Source of the DNA: a bacterium
GTDB taxonomy: Bacteria; Sysuimicrobiota; Sysuimicrobiia; Sysuimicrobiales; Thermofontiviventaceae
Length of the DNA stretch: 40,220 nt
Reading direction: 5' to 3'
NCBI GenBank assembly: GCA_030550015.1
Contig: JAUQQG010000103.1
Coordinates: forward strand, 1 to 40,220
Shown: positions 1 through 7,496 of the stretch, piece after piece
How positions within the stretch are numbered: the stretch's first letter is position 1
How the letters are laid out: each line of letters starts with the position of its first letter
Program-made: the position numbers and the translations under genes
Notes under the pieces: model-generated
Seen by the model: only the letters and a program-made list of their open reading frames with translations
What the model was told of the DNA's origin: nothing
Databases searched by the model: none

Positions 1-162
1 ATCTCTCTCCTCGAGGAGATTTTCGAAGGGGAGGCGGTCGATATCGACACAGACGGGGCGCTGGTGGTGCGTGTCGGGGGGAGTCTTCGCCGTGTGTTGG
101 CGGGAGAGGTGAAGGTGGTCAGGGATGTCGCAGGAGAGCATCACGAGAGTCCCAGGGATTAA
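1..162 (+). CDS. birA: Biotin--protein ligase BirA, C-terminal end (partial)
   Basis: Frame 1 is open from the window edge to a TAA at 160-162 and gives the last 53 residues of a protein. They carry the small C-terminal beta domain typical of biotin protein ligases: an acidic-Gly-x-Leu-x-Val strand (DTDGALVVR) followed by RRVLAGEV. BirA attaches biotin to carboxylase carrier domains in the cytoplasm. The catalytic domain and any DNA-binding domain lie outside the window, so repressor activity cannot be judged. The gene overlaps the start of the next one by 38 nt, which suggests co-transcription and translational coupling. Proximity to coaX is a known arrangement in several phyla and supports the call. 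Confidence 0.7.
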   Translation: MSLLEEIFEGEAVDIDTDGALVVRVGGSLRRVLAGEVKVVRDVAGEHHESPRD

Positions 163-1090
163 AGTCGGGCACGCCACGGACCTGGATGCCATCACTGGGT
201 GTACCGTAATCCTATGTGAGGGCGGTGCAGTAGGGGGGGTGGAGGTAAGGGGCTCCGCTCCGGGGACTCGGGAGACCGATCTCCTTCGCCCCATGCAGCA
301 CGTCGAGCGTGTGCACGCGGTCCTTCTCACAGGAGGGAGTGCCTTCGGCCTTGCGGCCGCTGACGGGGTGATGCGGTATCTCGAGGAGAGAGGCATCGGG
401 TACGATGTGGGAGTGACCAAGGTCCCTATCGTCCCCGCTGCGGTCTTGTTCGACCTACGCATTGGAGATTTCCGGATCCGCCCAAATGCGGAGATGGGCT
501 ACCAGGCCTGCCTCGAGGCTAGCGCCGGGCCCCCTGCGGAGGGCAGCGTCGGTGCAGGGACAGGGGCCACCGTAGGCAAGCTCCTGGGCATGGCAAGTGC
601 CATGAAGGGAGGGATCGGCACATGGGCGCTCTCCCTCCCAGGCGGCGTTGTGGTGGGGGCCATTGTGGCAGTCAACGCCTTCGGGGATATCGTGGATGAC
701 CGGACGGGAAAGATCCTCGCCGGGGCCAGGGATCCGAGCACGGGGGCGTTCCTGGACACAGCCAAGGCCTTGTTCGCTCTCCCCCCGCCTGGCTTCCCGG
801 ACAACACCACGATTGGCGTCGTAGCCACGAACGCCCGCCTGACCAAGGAGCAGGCCAATAAGCTCGCCCAGCTCAGCCATAACGGCCTTGCCCGGACGGT
901 TTCCCCTGCCCATACCATGGTCGACGGGGATACGATGTTCGTCCTGGCAACAGGCGAGGTGGAGGCCAATTTCTTTGCCGTGGGGGCTGCTGCTGTCGAG
1001 GTCGTGGCAACAGCGGTCAAGCGGGCAGTGTTGCAAGCCGAGGGGCTCGGGGGCATCCCGAGCATAAAGGACCTGCAGCCCTTGCCCTAA
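125..1090 (+). CDS. P1 family (S58/DmpA-NylC-type) self-processing peptidase or amidase
   Basis: A 321-residue N-terminal-nucleophile hydrolase of the P1/S58 family, whose members include aminopeptidase DmpA, beta-peptidyl aminopeptidases and the nylon-oligomer hydrolase NylC. Visible blocks are GIKVGHATD near the start, LLTGGSAFGL (67-76), GAGTGATVGK (143-152), AVNAFGD (182-188), DNTTIGVVATNA (226-237) and DGDTMF (267-272). By analogy with NylC, self-cleavage would occur between Asn227 and Thr228, making Thr228 the nucleophile, with Asp267 and Asp269 nearby. No signal peptide, so cytoplasmic. A GAGGTG Shine-Dalgarno lies about 10 nt before the ATG. It sits between birA and pantothenate genes, so an amide of the pantetheine or beta-alanyl type is a possible substrate, but that is inference. 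Confidence 0.8.
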   Translation: MSQESITRVPGIKVGHATDLDAITGCTVILCEGGAVGGVEVRGSAPGTRETDLLRPMQHVERVHAVLLTGGSAFGLAAADGVMRYLEERGIGYDVGVTKVPIVPAAVLFDLRIGDFRIRPNAEMGYQACLEASAGPPAEGSVGAGTGATVGKLLGMASAMKGGIGTWALSLPGGVVVGAIVAVNAFGDIVDDRTGKILAGARDPSTGAFLDTAKALFALPPPGFPDNTTIGVVATNARLTKEQANKLAQLSHNGLARTVSPAHTMVDGDTMFVLATGEVEANFFAVGAAAVEVVATAVKRAVLQAEGLGGIPSIKDLQPLP

Positions 1091-1110
1091 AAAGGGAGCC
1101 GTGCTACACT
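1082..1110 (+). promoter_or_regulatory. Sigma-70-type promoter for the ECF transporter/coaX genes
   Basis: TTGCCC (1082-1087), 17-bp spacer, TACACT (1105-1110), with an extended -10 TG at 1102-1103. It overlaps the stop codon of the hydrolase gene and would start transcription near 1117, giving a leader of about 100 nt before the ECF gene. It lets the pantothenate genes be expressed apart from birA. Confidence 0.5.
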
Positions 1111-1156
1111 GGAGCGGGACCGGTATCCTCGTGTGGTGGAGGAACTGGACCCTGGT

Positions 1157-1180
1157 ACGGACACAGGACATGCTGTCCGT
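1157..1180 (+). promoter_or_regulatory. Leader hairpin with two competing 5' arms
   Basis: ACGGACA (1157-1163) pairs perfectly with TGTCCGT (1174-1180). The inner GGACA (1166-1170) can instead pair with TGTCC (1174-1178) around a TGC loop. Two alternative stems share one 3' arm. It lies between the predicted start of transcription and the ECF gene. It could be an operator or a small regulatory structure, and there is no U-tract for termination. Confidence 0.3.
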
Positions 1181-1218
1181 CCGGTATCTGAATTCAGAAC
1201 TGGAACGGAGGGATACGT

Positions 1219-2010
1219 ATGCGGTCTCCTGTACACGCCCCCACCGCTTCCCGCGGTCTGATCCGCCTCACCACCCACGATGTGGTTATCACTGGGATGC
1301 TCGGTGCGCTTGCGATTGTCCTGGGGTCCATCCCAGGTCTAGGGTTCATTCCTGCTCCCACCCCTGCTGGCAGCGCAACGACCATGCACATCCCGGCGAT
1401 CCTCGCGGGAATCCTAGAAGGACCGGTCGTGGGCGCATTTGTGGGGTTCATCTTCGGCTTCTTCAGCTTCACCAGGGCGACGCTGCCATTCTTCAAGAAC
1501 CCCCTCATTGCCTTCGGTCCGCGGATCCTCATTGGCGTGCTGGCGTTCTACGCGTTCGTGCTCCTGCGGGGAAGGTATGCCCGCCTGCTTTCAGGGCTCG
1601 CCCTTGGTGCTGCCTTCTACACCATGCTCGGTCCAGGAGCTACGCGCTTCAACCAGGCATTTGCGGCAGGGAAGATCCAGGCAAGCTGGCTTGTGGGTCT
1701 CTTTCACAGCGTCACATCGTTCACGGCAGCGCAGCCGTGGCTTCCCATCGTGGTTGGCCTCGCGGTTGCCTATGGGGCTTATAGAATCCTGGGAGGGGAG
1801 AACGCGGCCCCGGCGGCGGGTGCTATCGTGGGCACCCTTACGAACACCGTGGGCGTGCTCGGGCTCATCAAGGTCTTCTTTGGATGGCCATGGGAAGCCG
1901 TCTTGCTCGTTGGGGTCACCCATGGCCTTCCTGAGGTCTTCCTGGCCGTCGTTGTGACCGTGCCCATGTATCGCGCGGTGCGCCACCTGCGAAGGACGGA
2001 AGGACGGTGA
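1219..2010 (+). CDS. ECF-type vitamin transporter substrate-binding (S) component, probably pantothenate
   Basis: A 263-residue, very hydrophobic protein with about six membrane segments. The N-terminal THDVVITGMLGAL followed by MHIPAILAGILEGPVVGA resembles energy-coupling-factor S components, which bind a vitamin in the membrane and use a shared EcfAA'T motor. No EcfA or EcfT is in the window, so it would be a group II ECF system using a motor encoded elsewhere. The adjacent coaX, 18 nt downstream, makes pantothenate the likeliest ligand. Biotin (BioY) is less likely: the protein is longer than BioY and birA is two genes away. Start chosen by a GGAGGG Shine-Dalgarno before the ATG. Confidence 0.75.
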   Translation: MRSPVHAPTASRGLIRLTTHDVVITGMLGALAIVLGSIPGLGFIPAPTPAGSATTMHIPAILAGILEGPVVGAFVGFIFGFFSFTRATLPFFKNPLIAFGPRILIGVLAFYAFVLLRGRYARLLSGLALGAAFYTMLGPGATRFNQAFAAGKIQASWLVGLFHSVTSFTAAQPWLPIVVGLAVAYGAYRILGGENAAPAAGAIVGTLTNTVGVLGLIKVFFGWPWEAVLLVGVTHGLPEVFLAVVVTVPMYRAVRHLRRTEGR

Positions 2011-2028
2011 GGGAGTGAGGAACCCGCG

Positions 2029-2844
2029 ATGCTCCTGACGATGGATGTCAACAACACCCATATCAAGATCGGGATCTACCGGGATACAGAGCTCCTGGTC
2101 AACTGGCGGATCTCCACGGACCCAGACAAGACCGCCGACGAATACGCTATGCTCCTCCGGAACCTGTTTGATTCCGCAGGGTTTACCTTCCCCCAGATCG
2201 ATGCTGTGGCGATTTCTTGCGTTGTGCCTCCCCTCCTGGATACCATGGACCGTCTGTGCAAGAAATATTTCGGCTTAGCGCCGCTCCTCGTTGGACCAGG
2301 GATTCGCACGGGGATGCGGATCCTGTACGAAGATCCCAAGGCGGTGGGCGCGGACCGCATCGTGGGTGCTATTGCCGCGTACGAGAAGTACGGTGGCCCT
2401 GCGATTGTCGTGGACTTCGGGACCGCAACGACCTTTACCGCAGTTTCTGCGGCGGGGGACTTCCTCGGGGGAGCCATTGCGCCAGGAATTGGGATTTCCA
2501 TGGAAGCCCTGGCTGAACATGCCGCGCAGCTTCGCAGGGTTGAGCTGGTCAAACCGAAACATTGCATTGCGAGGAACACGGTAACGGCCATGCAAGCCGG
2601 GATCATTTTTGGGTTCGTGGGTCTGGTCGAAGAGATCGTCCGTCGGATGAAGCGGGAACTCGGGGGTCAGGCCAAGGTGATCGCTACAGGGGGGTGGGCG
2701 GAGCTGGTCGTGGAGGAATGCCGGAGTATCGACCACCATGATCCCCTGCTCAACCTGGAGGGGTTACGGATTGTCTACGAGCGCAACCGAGATGCCGGTC
2801 TCTCCCTGGAGGTGCCTGGGCGCAGGGATCGGACCGAGGGATAG
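2029..2844 (+). CDS. coaX: Type III pantothenate kinase
   Basis: A 271-residue cytoplasmic kinase that phosphorylates pantothenate, the first step of coenzyme A synthesis. CoaX hallmarks are clear: Asp6 in the N-terminal phosphate-binding strand DVNNTHIKIG, GADR at 107-110, DFGTATT at 129-135 and GGAIAPG at 147-153. The usual DVGNT motif reads DVNNT here, a small deviation. Members of this ASKHA-fold family typically need a monovalent cation and resist CoA feedback. The start is supported by a GTGAGG purine stretch. It follows the ECF transporter gene closely and is separated by only 2 nt from the next gene, so these form one operon for pantothenate uptake and trapping. Confidence 0.93.
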   Translation: MLLTMDVNNTHIKIGIYRDTELLVNWRISTDPDKTADEYAMLLRNLFDSAGFTFPQIDAVAISCVVPPLLDTMDRLCKKYFGLAPLLVGPGIRTGMRILYEDPKAVGADRIVGAIAAYEKYGGPAIVVDFGTATTFTAVSAAGDFLGGAIAPGIGISMEALAEHAAQLRRVELVKPKHCIARNTVTAMQAGIIFGFVGLVEEIVRRMKRELGGQAKVIATGGWAELVVEECRSIDHHDPLLNLEGLRIVYERNRDAGLSLEVPGRRDRTEG

Positions 2845-2846
2845 GG

Positions 2847-3773
2847 ATGGAGGAGAAGCCTCTCAAGCGCATCGTCAGCGTCAGCCTGGGATCTCCCAAG
2901 CGCGATAAGCGCGTAGAGATTGAGATCCTCGGGGAGCGCTTCCAGATCGAGCGCATCGGGACTGGGGGAGACCTGGAGAAGGCGCGACAGCTCTTCGCCT
3001 CCTTGGACGGCAAAGTGACGGTCCTGTGTGTGGGCGGGACGGACCTCTGGCTGCGTGCCGGGAAGAGGCGTTATCCCATCCGGGACGCCTTTCGCATGGT
3101 ACGCGACGTCCGACAGACGCCGCTCGTGGACGGCGGCGGGATCAAGACCTCCTGGGAGCGCCACCTGATCCTGGACTACCTCCCGCGCGTCCATGGGATC
3201 TCCTTCCGGGGTAAGCGCGTCCTCCTGGTGAGCTCTGTAGACCGTTACGGGATGGCGGAGGCGTTCGTCGAGGCAGGTGCTGACGTGATCTTCGGAGACT
3301 TCATCTTCGCTTTGGGCCTTCCCATCCCCCTGCGTACCCTCCGCTCAGTGCAGATCCTGGCCGCCCTCCTCCTTCCAATCCTCACGCGCCTTCCCTTCCG
3401 TATCCTCTACCCCACGGGGGAGCGGCAAGAGATCATCACGCCGAAGCATCATCGGTACTACCAGTGGGCTGAGGTCATCGCAGGCGACTTCCACTTGATC
3501 CGACGCTATATGCCCGAAGACCTCAGAGGAAAAGTGATTTTCACCAACACCGTCACGAGCGAGGATGTAGAGGAGCTCCGCAGGCGAGGGGTCCACCTCC
3601 TCATCACCTCGGCCCCAGAGATTGATGGCCGCTCTTTTGGGACCAACATCATCGAAGGGATTGTGGTCGCCCTGAGCGGCAAGGGACCTGAGGAGCTCAC
3701 TCCTGGGGATTACTTGGAATGGCTTGGTAGGATCGGCTTCGCTCCCCGCGTGGAAGCACTCAATCCCGTCTAG
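2847..3773 (+). CDS. Conserved protein of uncertain function (family often labelled quinate 5-dehydrogenase)
   Basis: A 308-residue soluble protein starting 2 nt after coaX. It begins KRIVSVSLGSPKRDKRVEIEILGERF and continues with GGTDLWLRAGKRRYPIRDAF and a Rossmann-like strand GKRVLLVSSVDRYGMAEAFVEAGADVIFGD (about 125-155). The C-terminal part contains RGKVIFTNTVTSEDVEELRRRGVHLLITSAPEIDGRSFGTNIIEG, shaped like a sugar- or nucleotide-binding half-barrel. I recall similar proteins carrying an automatic label of quinate 5-dehydrogenase, but I see no clear shikimate/quinate dehydrogenase catalytic Lys-Asp pair, so the function should be treated as unknown. The operon position suggests a link to CoA or vitamin metabolism. 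Confidence 0.6.
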   Translation: MEEKPLKRIVSVSLGSPKRDKRVEIEILGERFQIERIGTGGDLEKARQLFASLDGKVTVLCVGGTDLWLRAGKRRYPIRDAFRMVRDVRQTPLVDGGGIKTSWERHLILDYLPRVHGISFRGKRVLLVSSVDRYGMAEAFVEAGADVIFGDFIFALGLPIPLRTLRSVQILAALLLPILTRLPFRILYPTGERQEIITPKHHRYYQWAEVIAGDFHLIRRYMPEDLRGKVIFTNTVTSEDVEELRRRGVHLLITSAPEIDGRSFGTNIIEGIVVALSGKGPEELTPGDYLEWLGRIGFAPRVEALNPV

Positions 3774-3973
3774 TGTCTAGCCTGCCGTAGACCGAAGGAC
3801 CCCGCCATATGGGAGATCCTTGATCCTTCGCAAGAATTCTGGGATAGAATACCCCCAGATTTATGAATTGAGGGTACACCGTGGCAGGAATTTCTATGTT
3901 CTTGAAGAATTCCTCCCGCCAGACGTCGTGTTTTTCAGAAAATTCCTCGATGGCAAGGGGGGTGTAACCACGC
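3774..3973 (+). other. Intergenic region upstream of the sugar ABC operon: nested inverted repeats and a weak promoter
   Basis: This 200-bp AT-richer gap holds several pairings. CGAAGGA (3793-3799) pairs with TCCTTCG (3824-3830). An overlapping AAGGA pairs with the first of two TCCTT copies, so two mutually exclusive stems exist. TCTGGG (3838-3843) pairs with CCCAGA (3854-3859), and AGGAATT (3886-3892) with AATTCCT (3908-3914). A poor promoter, TTGATC (3820-3825) with a 19-bp spacer and TAGAAT (3845-3850), overlaps the repeats. The GAATT core recurs five times from 3834 to 3912. This looks like a regulated promoter and leader for the importer, but no repressor-site family is recognised. Confidence 0.35.
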
Positions 3974-5443
3974 ATGGATAGTGGGAAGAGAGCAACCTCA
4001 GTTGACTCCAAGGGGCAGGCTCCAGGAGAGGCAAACCAGAAGATCTCGCGGCGGGAGTTCCTCAAGCGGGCTGCAGTCACTACCGCAACCCTGTCGATGC
4101 CTTACTTCTTCGTGCGCAACTATGCCCTCGCCCAGCAGAGGACGTTGCGGATTATTACGTGGAGCCATTTCGTCCCGGCTTTCGATACATGGTTCGATCC
4201 CTTCGCAGAGAAGTGGGGGGAGAGCCGGGGTGTGAAGGTCACGGTGGATCACATCTCCTTCGCGGACATCGTCCCCCGTGCCAACGCCGAGGTGGCAGCC
4301 CAGAGCGGGCACGATCTGTTCTTCTTCCTCTCCCCACCCTCGGCGTTCGAGCCGCAGGTCCTGGACCTGACCGACATCAACCAGGAGGCCGAGAAAAGAT
4401 ACGGCCCCATGGTCCCACTCGTCCGCAAGAGCGTGTACAACCCCAACACGAAGAAGTACTTTGGGTTTTCAGACAACTGGGTTCCCGATCCCGGGGACTA
4501 CCTGAAGAGTGTGTGGACGGCGGTGGGCTACCCCAACGGCCCGCAGACGTGGGACGATCTCCTCAAGGCTGGTCGGGAGATCAAGAAGAGGTTCCCCGAG
4601 ATCCAGATTCCCATTGGTATCGGGTTCTCTCAGGATATCGACTCGAACATGGCCACTCGAGCGATCCTGTGGTCGTTCGGCGCTTCCATTCAGGACAAAG
4701 AGGAGAACGTGATCCTGAACTCTGAGGAGACCATCCGTGCGGTGGAGTTCGGTGTGCGCCTGTTCCGAGAGGTGATGAACCCAGCGGTGCTGAGCTGGAA
4801 TGCCGCCTCCAACAACCAGGCGCTGAACGCCCGGCAGACCTCCTACATCCTCAACTCCATCTCCGCCTACCGAACGGCACAGGATAACAGGCTCCCCGTG
4901 GCCGATGACATTTTCTTCGTCCCAGCCCTGAAGGGGCCGAAGGCTCAGTGGGCCAGCGAGCACGTCATGGGGGTCTGGGTGATCTGGAAGTTCGCGAGGA
5001 GCCCGGACCTGGCCAAGGAGTTCCTCCTCTACCTCGTGGACAACTACCGCCTCGCAGTAATTGCCAGTAAGCTCTATAACTTCCCTTCGTTCATGGGATC
5101 GGTTGCCAGCAAGAGCGTGCCCGTGGCGGAGAAGCCGGCGGAAGGCCGAAAGTGGATCCGGGCTGCGGTCACCAAAGATCCCTTTAAGTCCAACCCCGTC
5201 GACAAGCTGAAGGTGCTCGCGGACGCCGAGCAGTGGTCCACCAACATCGGCTATCCTGGGCCGGCCAACCCCGCGGAAGGGGAGATCTTCGATACCTTCG
5301 TCATCCCTGACATGTTTGCGAAGGCAGCAACAGGCCGGCTGACGCCGAAGGAGGCTGTGGAGGAAGGCCACAGGCGCTGCAAGGAAATCTTCAACAAGTG
5401 GCGCCAGAGGGGCCTCGTCGGCGGGGGGCGAGACAGGCCGTAA
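3974..5443 (+). CDS. ABC transporter solute-binding protein, family 1 (carbohydrate type), Tat signal
   Basis: A 489-residue extracytoplasmic binding protein. Residues about 25-55 form a twin-arginine signal (SRREFLKRAA, then a hydrophobic stretch ending in ALAQQ), so it is probably exported folded by the Tat system. The mature part is a type 1 solute-binding fold: RIITWSHFVPAFDTWFDPFA at the start, a central QTWDDLLKAGREIKKRF segment and the HVMGVWVIWKFARSPDLAKEFLLYL block seen in MalE/UgpB-like proteins. It captures the substrate for the permeases encoded downstream. The substrate is probably a sugar or polyol but cannot be read from the sequence. An AAGGGGGG Shine-Dalgarno lies 11 nt upstream of the ATG. 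Confidence 0.85.
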   Translation: MDSGKRATSVDSKGQAPGEANQKISRREFLKRAAVTTATLSMPYFFVRNYALAQQRTLRIITWSHFVPAFDTWFDPFAEKWGESRGVKVTVDHISFADIVPRANAEVAAQSGHDLFFFLSPPSAFEPQVLDLTDINQEAEKRYGPMVPLVRKSVYNPNTKKYFGFSDNWVPDPGDYLKSVWTAVGYPNGPQTWDDLLKAGREIKKRFPEIQIPIGIGFSQDIDSNMATRAILWSFGASIQDKEENVILNSEETIRAVEFGVRLFREVMNPAVLSWNAASNNQALNARQTSYILNSISAYRTAQDNRLPVADDIFFVPALKGPKAQWASEHVMGVWVIWKFARSPDLAKEFLLYLVDNYRLAVIASKLYNFPSFMGSVASKSVPVAEKPAEGRKWIRAAVTKDPFKSNPVDKLKVLADAEQWSTNIGYPGPANPAEGEIFDTFVIPDMFAKAATGRLTPKEAVEEGHRRCKEIFNKWRQRGLVGGGRDRP

Positions 5444-5495
5444 AGGGGTGAGAAAGTGAAAAAGTGAGGGGGTGCGCCTCATGGGTGAGGAGGCC

Positions 5496-5516
5496 ACCCC
5501 CTCCTGCAGAGGGGGT
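5496..5516 (+). promoter_or_regulatory. Intercistronic hairpin covering the Shine-Dalgarno of the ATPase gene
   Basis: ACCCCCTC (5496-5503), loop CTGCA, GAGGGGGT (5509-5516): an 8-bp perfect, GC-rich stem with no U-tract. The 3' arm contains the only good purine-rich Shine-Dalgarno (AGGGGG) before the ATG at 5528. The stem would both mask translation of the ATPase gene and protect the binding-protein mRNA from 3' decay, favouring excess binding protein. Confidence 0.5.
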
Positions 5517-5527
5517 TCCTGAATCAA

Positions 5528-6568
5528 ATGGGGTACGTGGAGACGAAGGCACTTGTGAAGCAGTTTGGAGAGGTTGAGGCAGTCAACGGGGTGGACCTCT
5601 CCGTGGAAGAAGGAGAGCTGCTTGTCCTCCTCGGTCCTTCTGGATGCGGCAAGACGACGCTGATGCGCCTCATCGCCGGGTTGGAGAAGCCCACCTCGGG
5701 GGAGATCTACATCGACGGAGAACGGATGGATCCAGATATCCCTCCGCGTGCCAGGGGCATCGCCATGGTCTTCCAGAGCTATGCCCTCTACCCACACAAG
5801 TCCGCGTTCGGCAACATCGCCTTCCCCTTGGAAGCGGTGCGGATGGCACGGTCTCAGATCCAAGAGAGGGTGGAGTGGGGCGCTCGGATGTTCGGGATCA
5901 ATCACTTGCTCTCCCGGTTCCCCCGCCAGCTCTCGGGTGGCGAGCGGCAGCGCGTCGCCCTTGCTCGTGCCGTCGTCCGCAACCCCAAGGTCTTCCTCCT
6001 CGACGAACCCCTCTCCAACCTAGACGCCCAGCTCCGGGCCATCGCGCGCTACGAGCTAAAGCAGCTCCAGCGGCACATCGGCACAACCACTATCTACGTT
6101 ACCCACGATCAGGTGGAAGCCATGGGTCTGGGGGATAGGATCGCGGTGATGAACAAGGGGAAGATCCGACAGATTGGCACCCCTCAGGAGGTCTACGATA
6201 ACCCAGCGGATACCTTCGTGGCGACCTTCCTGGGTTCCCCGCCGATGAACCTCATCGAGCTGGACCACGACACGCTTTTGGGGTTCCGTCCGGAGAACTT
6301 CCTTCCCGGAGAGGTTTTCGGGCCAGGGGAGGATGTGGTGACCTTCCGGTTCCGTGTCCGCCAGATCGAGCACCTCGGTTCAGACCGCCTCCTGTACGGT
6401 TCCCTTGAGGAGCGCATGAGATCCGATCAGACCGTGATTGCCGCGATCCCGATCACCATTACAACTCCACTCACCGAGGGCGAGGTCTACGACTTCGCCG
6501 TCCGACGTACAGCGCTTCGCTACTTCGATCGGCATACGGGGTTGAGGCGAGAAGATGGCGCTTCCTGA
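5528..6568 (+). CDS. Sugar ABC transporter ATP-binding protein (MalK/UgpC-like)
   Basis: A 346-residue ATPase of the CUT1 type, which powers the importer from the cytoplasmic face. All nucleotide-binding motifs are intact: Walker A GPSGCGKTT (36-44), Q-loop Gln83 in VFQSYALYPH, signature LSGGE (135-139), Walker B VFLLDE (155-160), D-loop SNLD and switch His193 in VTHD. Residues after about 235 form the MalK-type C-terminal OB/TOBE regulatory region (LGFRPENF near 255). It is slightly shorter than the usual 360-370 residues. The start is at the only ATG after the intercistronic hairpin. Its 3' end overlaps the next gene by 14 nt. Confidence 0.9.
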   Translation: MGYVETKALVKQFGEVEAVNGVDLSVEEGELLVLLGPSGCGKTTLMRLIAGLEKPTSGEIYIDGERMDPDIPPRARGIAMVFQSYALYPHKSAFGNIAFPLEAVRMARSQIQERVEWGARMFGINHLLSRFPRQLSGGERQRVALARAVVRNPKVFLLDEPLSNLDAQLRAIARYELKQLQRHIGTTTIYVTHDQVEAMGLGDRIAVMNKGKIRQIGTPQEVYDNPADTFVATFLGSPPMNLIELDHDTLLGFRPENFLPGEVFGPGEDVVTFRFRVRQIEHLGSDRLLYGSLEERMRSDQTVIAAIPITITTPLTEGEVYDFAVRRTALRYFDRHTGLRREDGAS

Positions 6569-7496
6569 GGGAGCACAGGAGACGATGACGGCAGCGCCGG
6601 TGCTGCGCCGGCGAACGGTAGCTGATCGGGAGGATCTTCTCGGGCGCATTCTCCTCACCCCTGCATTGCTCTACGTCCTCCTCCTCGTCGGGGTTCCCTT
6701 CGTCCTGGCTATCCTCCTGAGCTTCAGCAGGGCGACGAGTGGGTCCCTCGCGTTTTCATGGGCAGGGCTCCAGAACTTCGCCGCCGTGATCTCAGACCCT
6801 CAGTTCCGGCGGGCCCTCCAGAACACCGTCCTATTCACTGTCGTCTCCCAGGTCCTTGTCGTCGTGCTGGCGACATCAGCAGCCCTCGTCGTTGACGCGC
6901 TCCTCGTGGGGAAACGGGTCGTTCGCTTCTTGATCCTTCTCCCTTGGGCTGCACCGGTCTCCCTCGCGGCCATGGCGTGGACCTGGATCTTCGATTCCAC
7001 CTTCAGCGTCGTGAACTGGACCCTGAAGGTTGCAGGACTTCTCAAAGGGTGGTTCTACTGGTTCGGAGACCCGACATTGGCCATGATTGCCATCATCACC
7101 GTGCATGTGTGGCGCATGTTCCCCTTTGCCACGGTGATCGTCCTGGCTGGGAGGACAGCCATCCCCCAAGATGTGAGCGAGCAGGCGATGATCGATGGGG
7201 CTGGGTTCTGGCGCAAGCTCTTCCAGGTCGAGCTTCCCCTCCTTCTGCCCATTGTCGCCGTGGCAGTGCTCTTCGGGATGGTTTTCACCTCCACCGACCT
7301 GAGCATCGTCTGGCTCCTCACCCGGGGAGGACCGTACAACAGCACACATGTCCTAGCCAGCTTGGCGTTCCAGCGGGGGATCCTTGGAGCGGACCTCGGG
7401 CAGGGAGCTGCCATCGCTCTCTTTCTCCTTCCCGTTCTGGTCATTGTGGCTGTGGCCATGTTGCGGCTTGCGCGAAGGGTGGAGGTGGGCGTATGA
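6555..7496 (+). CDS. Sugar ABC transporter permease (MalF/UgpA-like)
   Basis: A 313-residue inner-membrane protein with about six transmembrane helices and the cytoplasmic EAA loop (EQAMIDGAGFWRKLFQVELP) that docks on the ATPase. It forms a heterodimeric pore with the next gene product. The start at 6555 overlaps the ATPase gene. A second in-frame ATG at 6585 is possible, because GAGGGAG lies 11 nt before it and the first ten residues look dispensable. The gene ends in an ATGA overlap with the partner permease, consistent with translational coupling and equal amounts. Confidence 0.88.
   Translation: MALPEGAQETMTAAPVLRRRTVADREDLLGRILLTPALLYVLLLVGVPFVLAILLSFSRATSGSLAFSWAGLQNFAAVISDPQFRRALQNTVLFTVVSQVLVVVLATSAALVVDALLVGKRVVRFLILLPWAAPVSLAAMAWTWIFDSTFSVVNWTLKVAGLLKGWFYWFGDPTLAMIAIITVHVWRMFPFATVIVLAGRTAIPQDVSEQAMIDGAGFWRKLFQVELPLLLPIVAVAVLFGMVFTSTDLSIVWLLTRGGPYNSTHVLASLAFQRGILGADLGQGAAIALFLLPVLVIVAVAMLRLARRVEVGV

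Noticed and set aside
4469..5905. Long minus-strand open frame of 478 codons across the sugar binding-protein gene
   Set aside because: Its translation is Arg/His/Pro-rich and low in recognisable motifs, and it lies antisense to a gene with clear family blocks. It is a GC-rich shadow.
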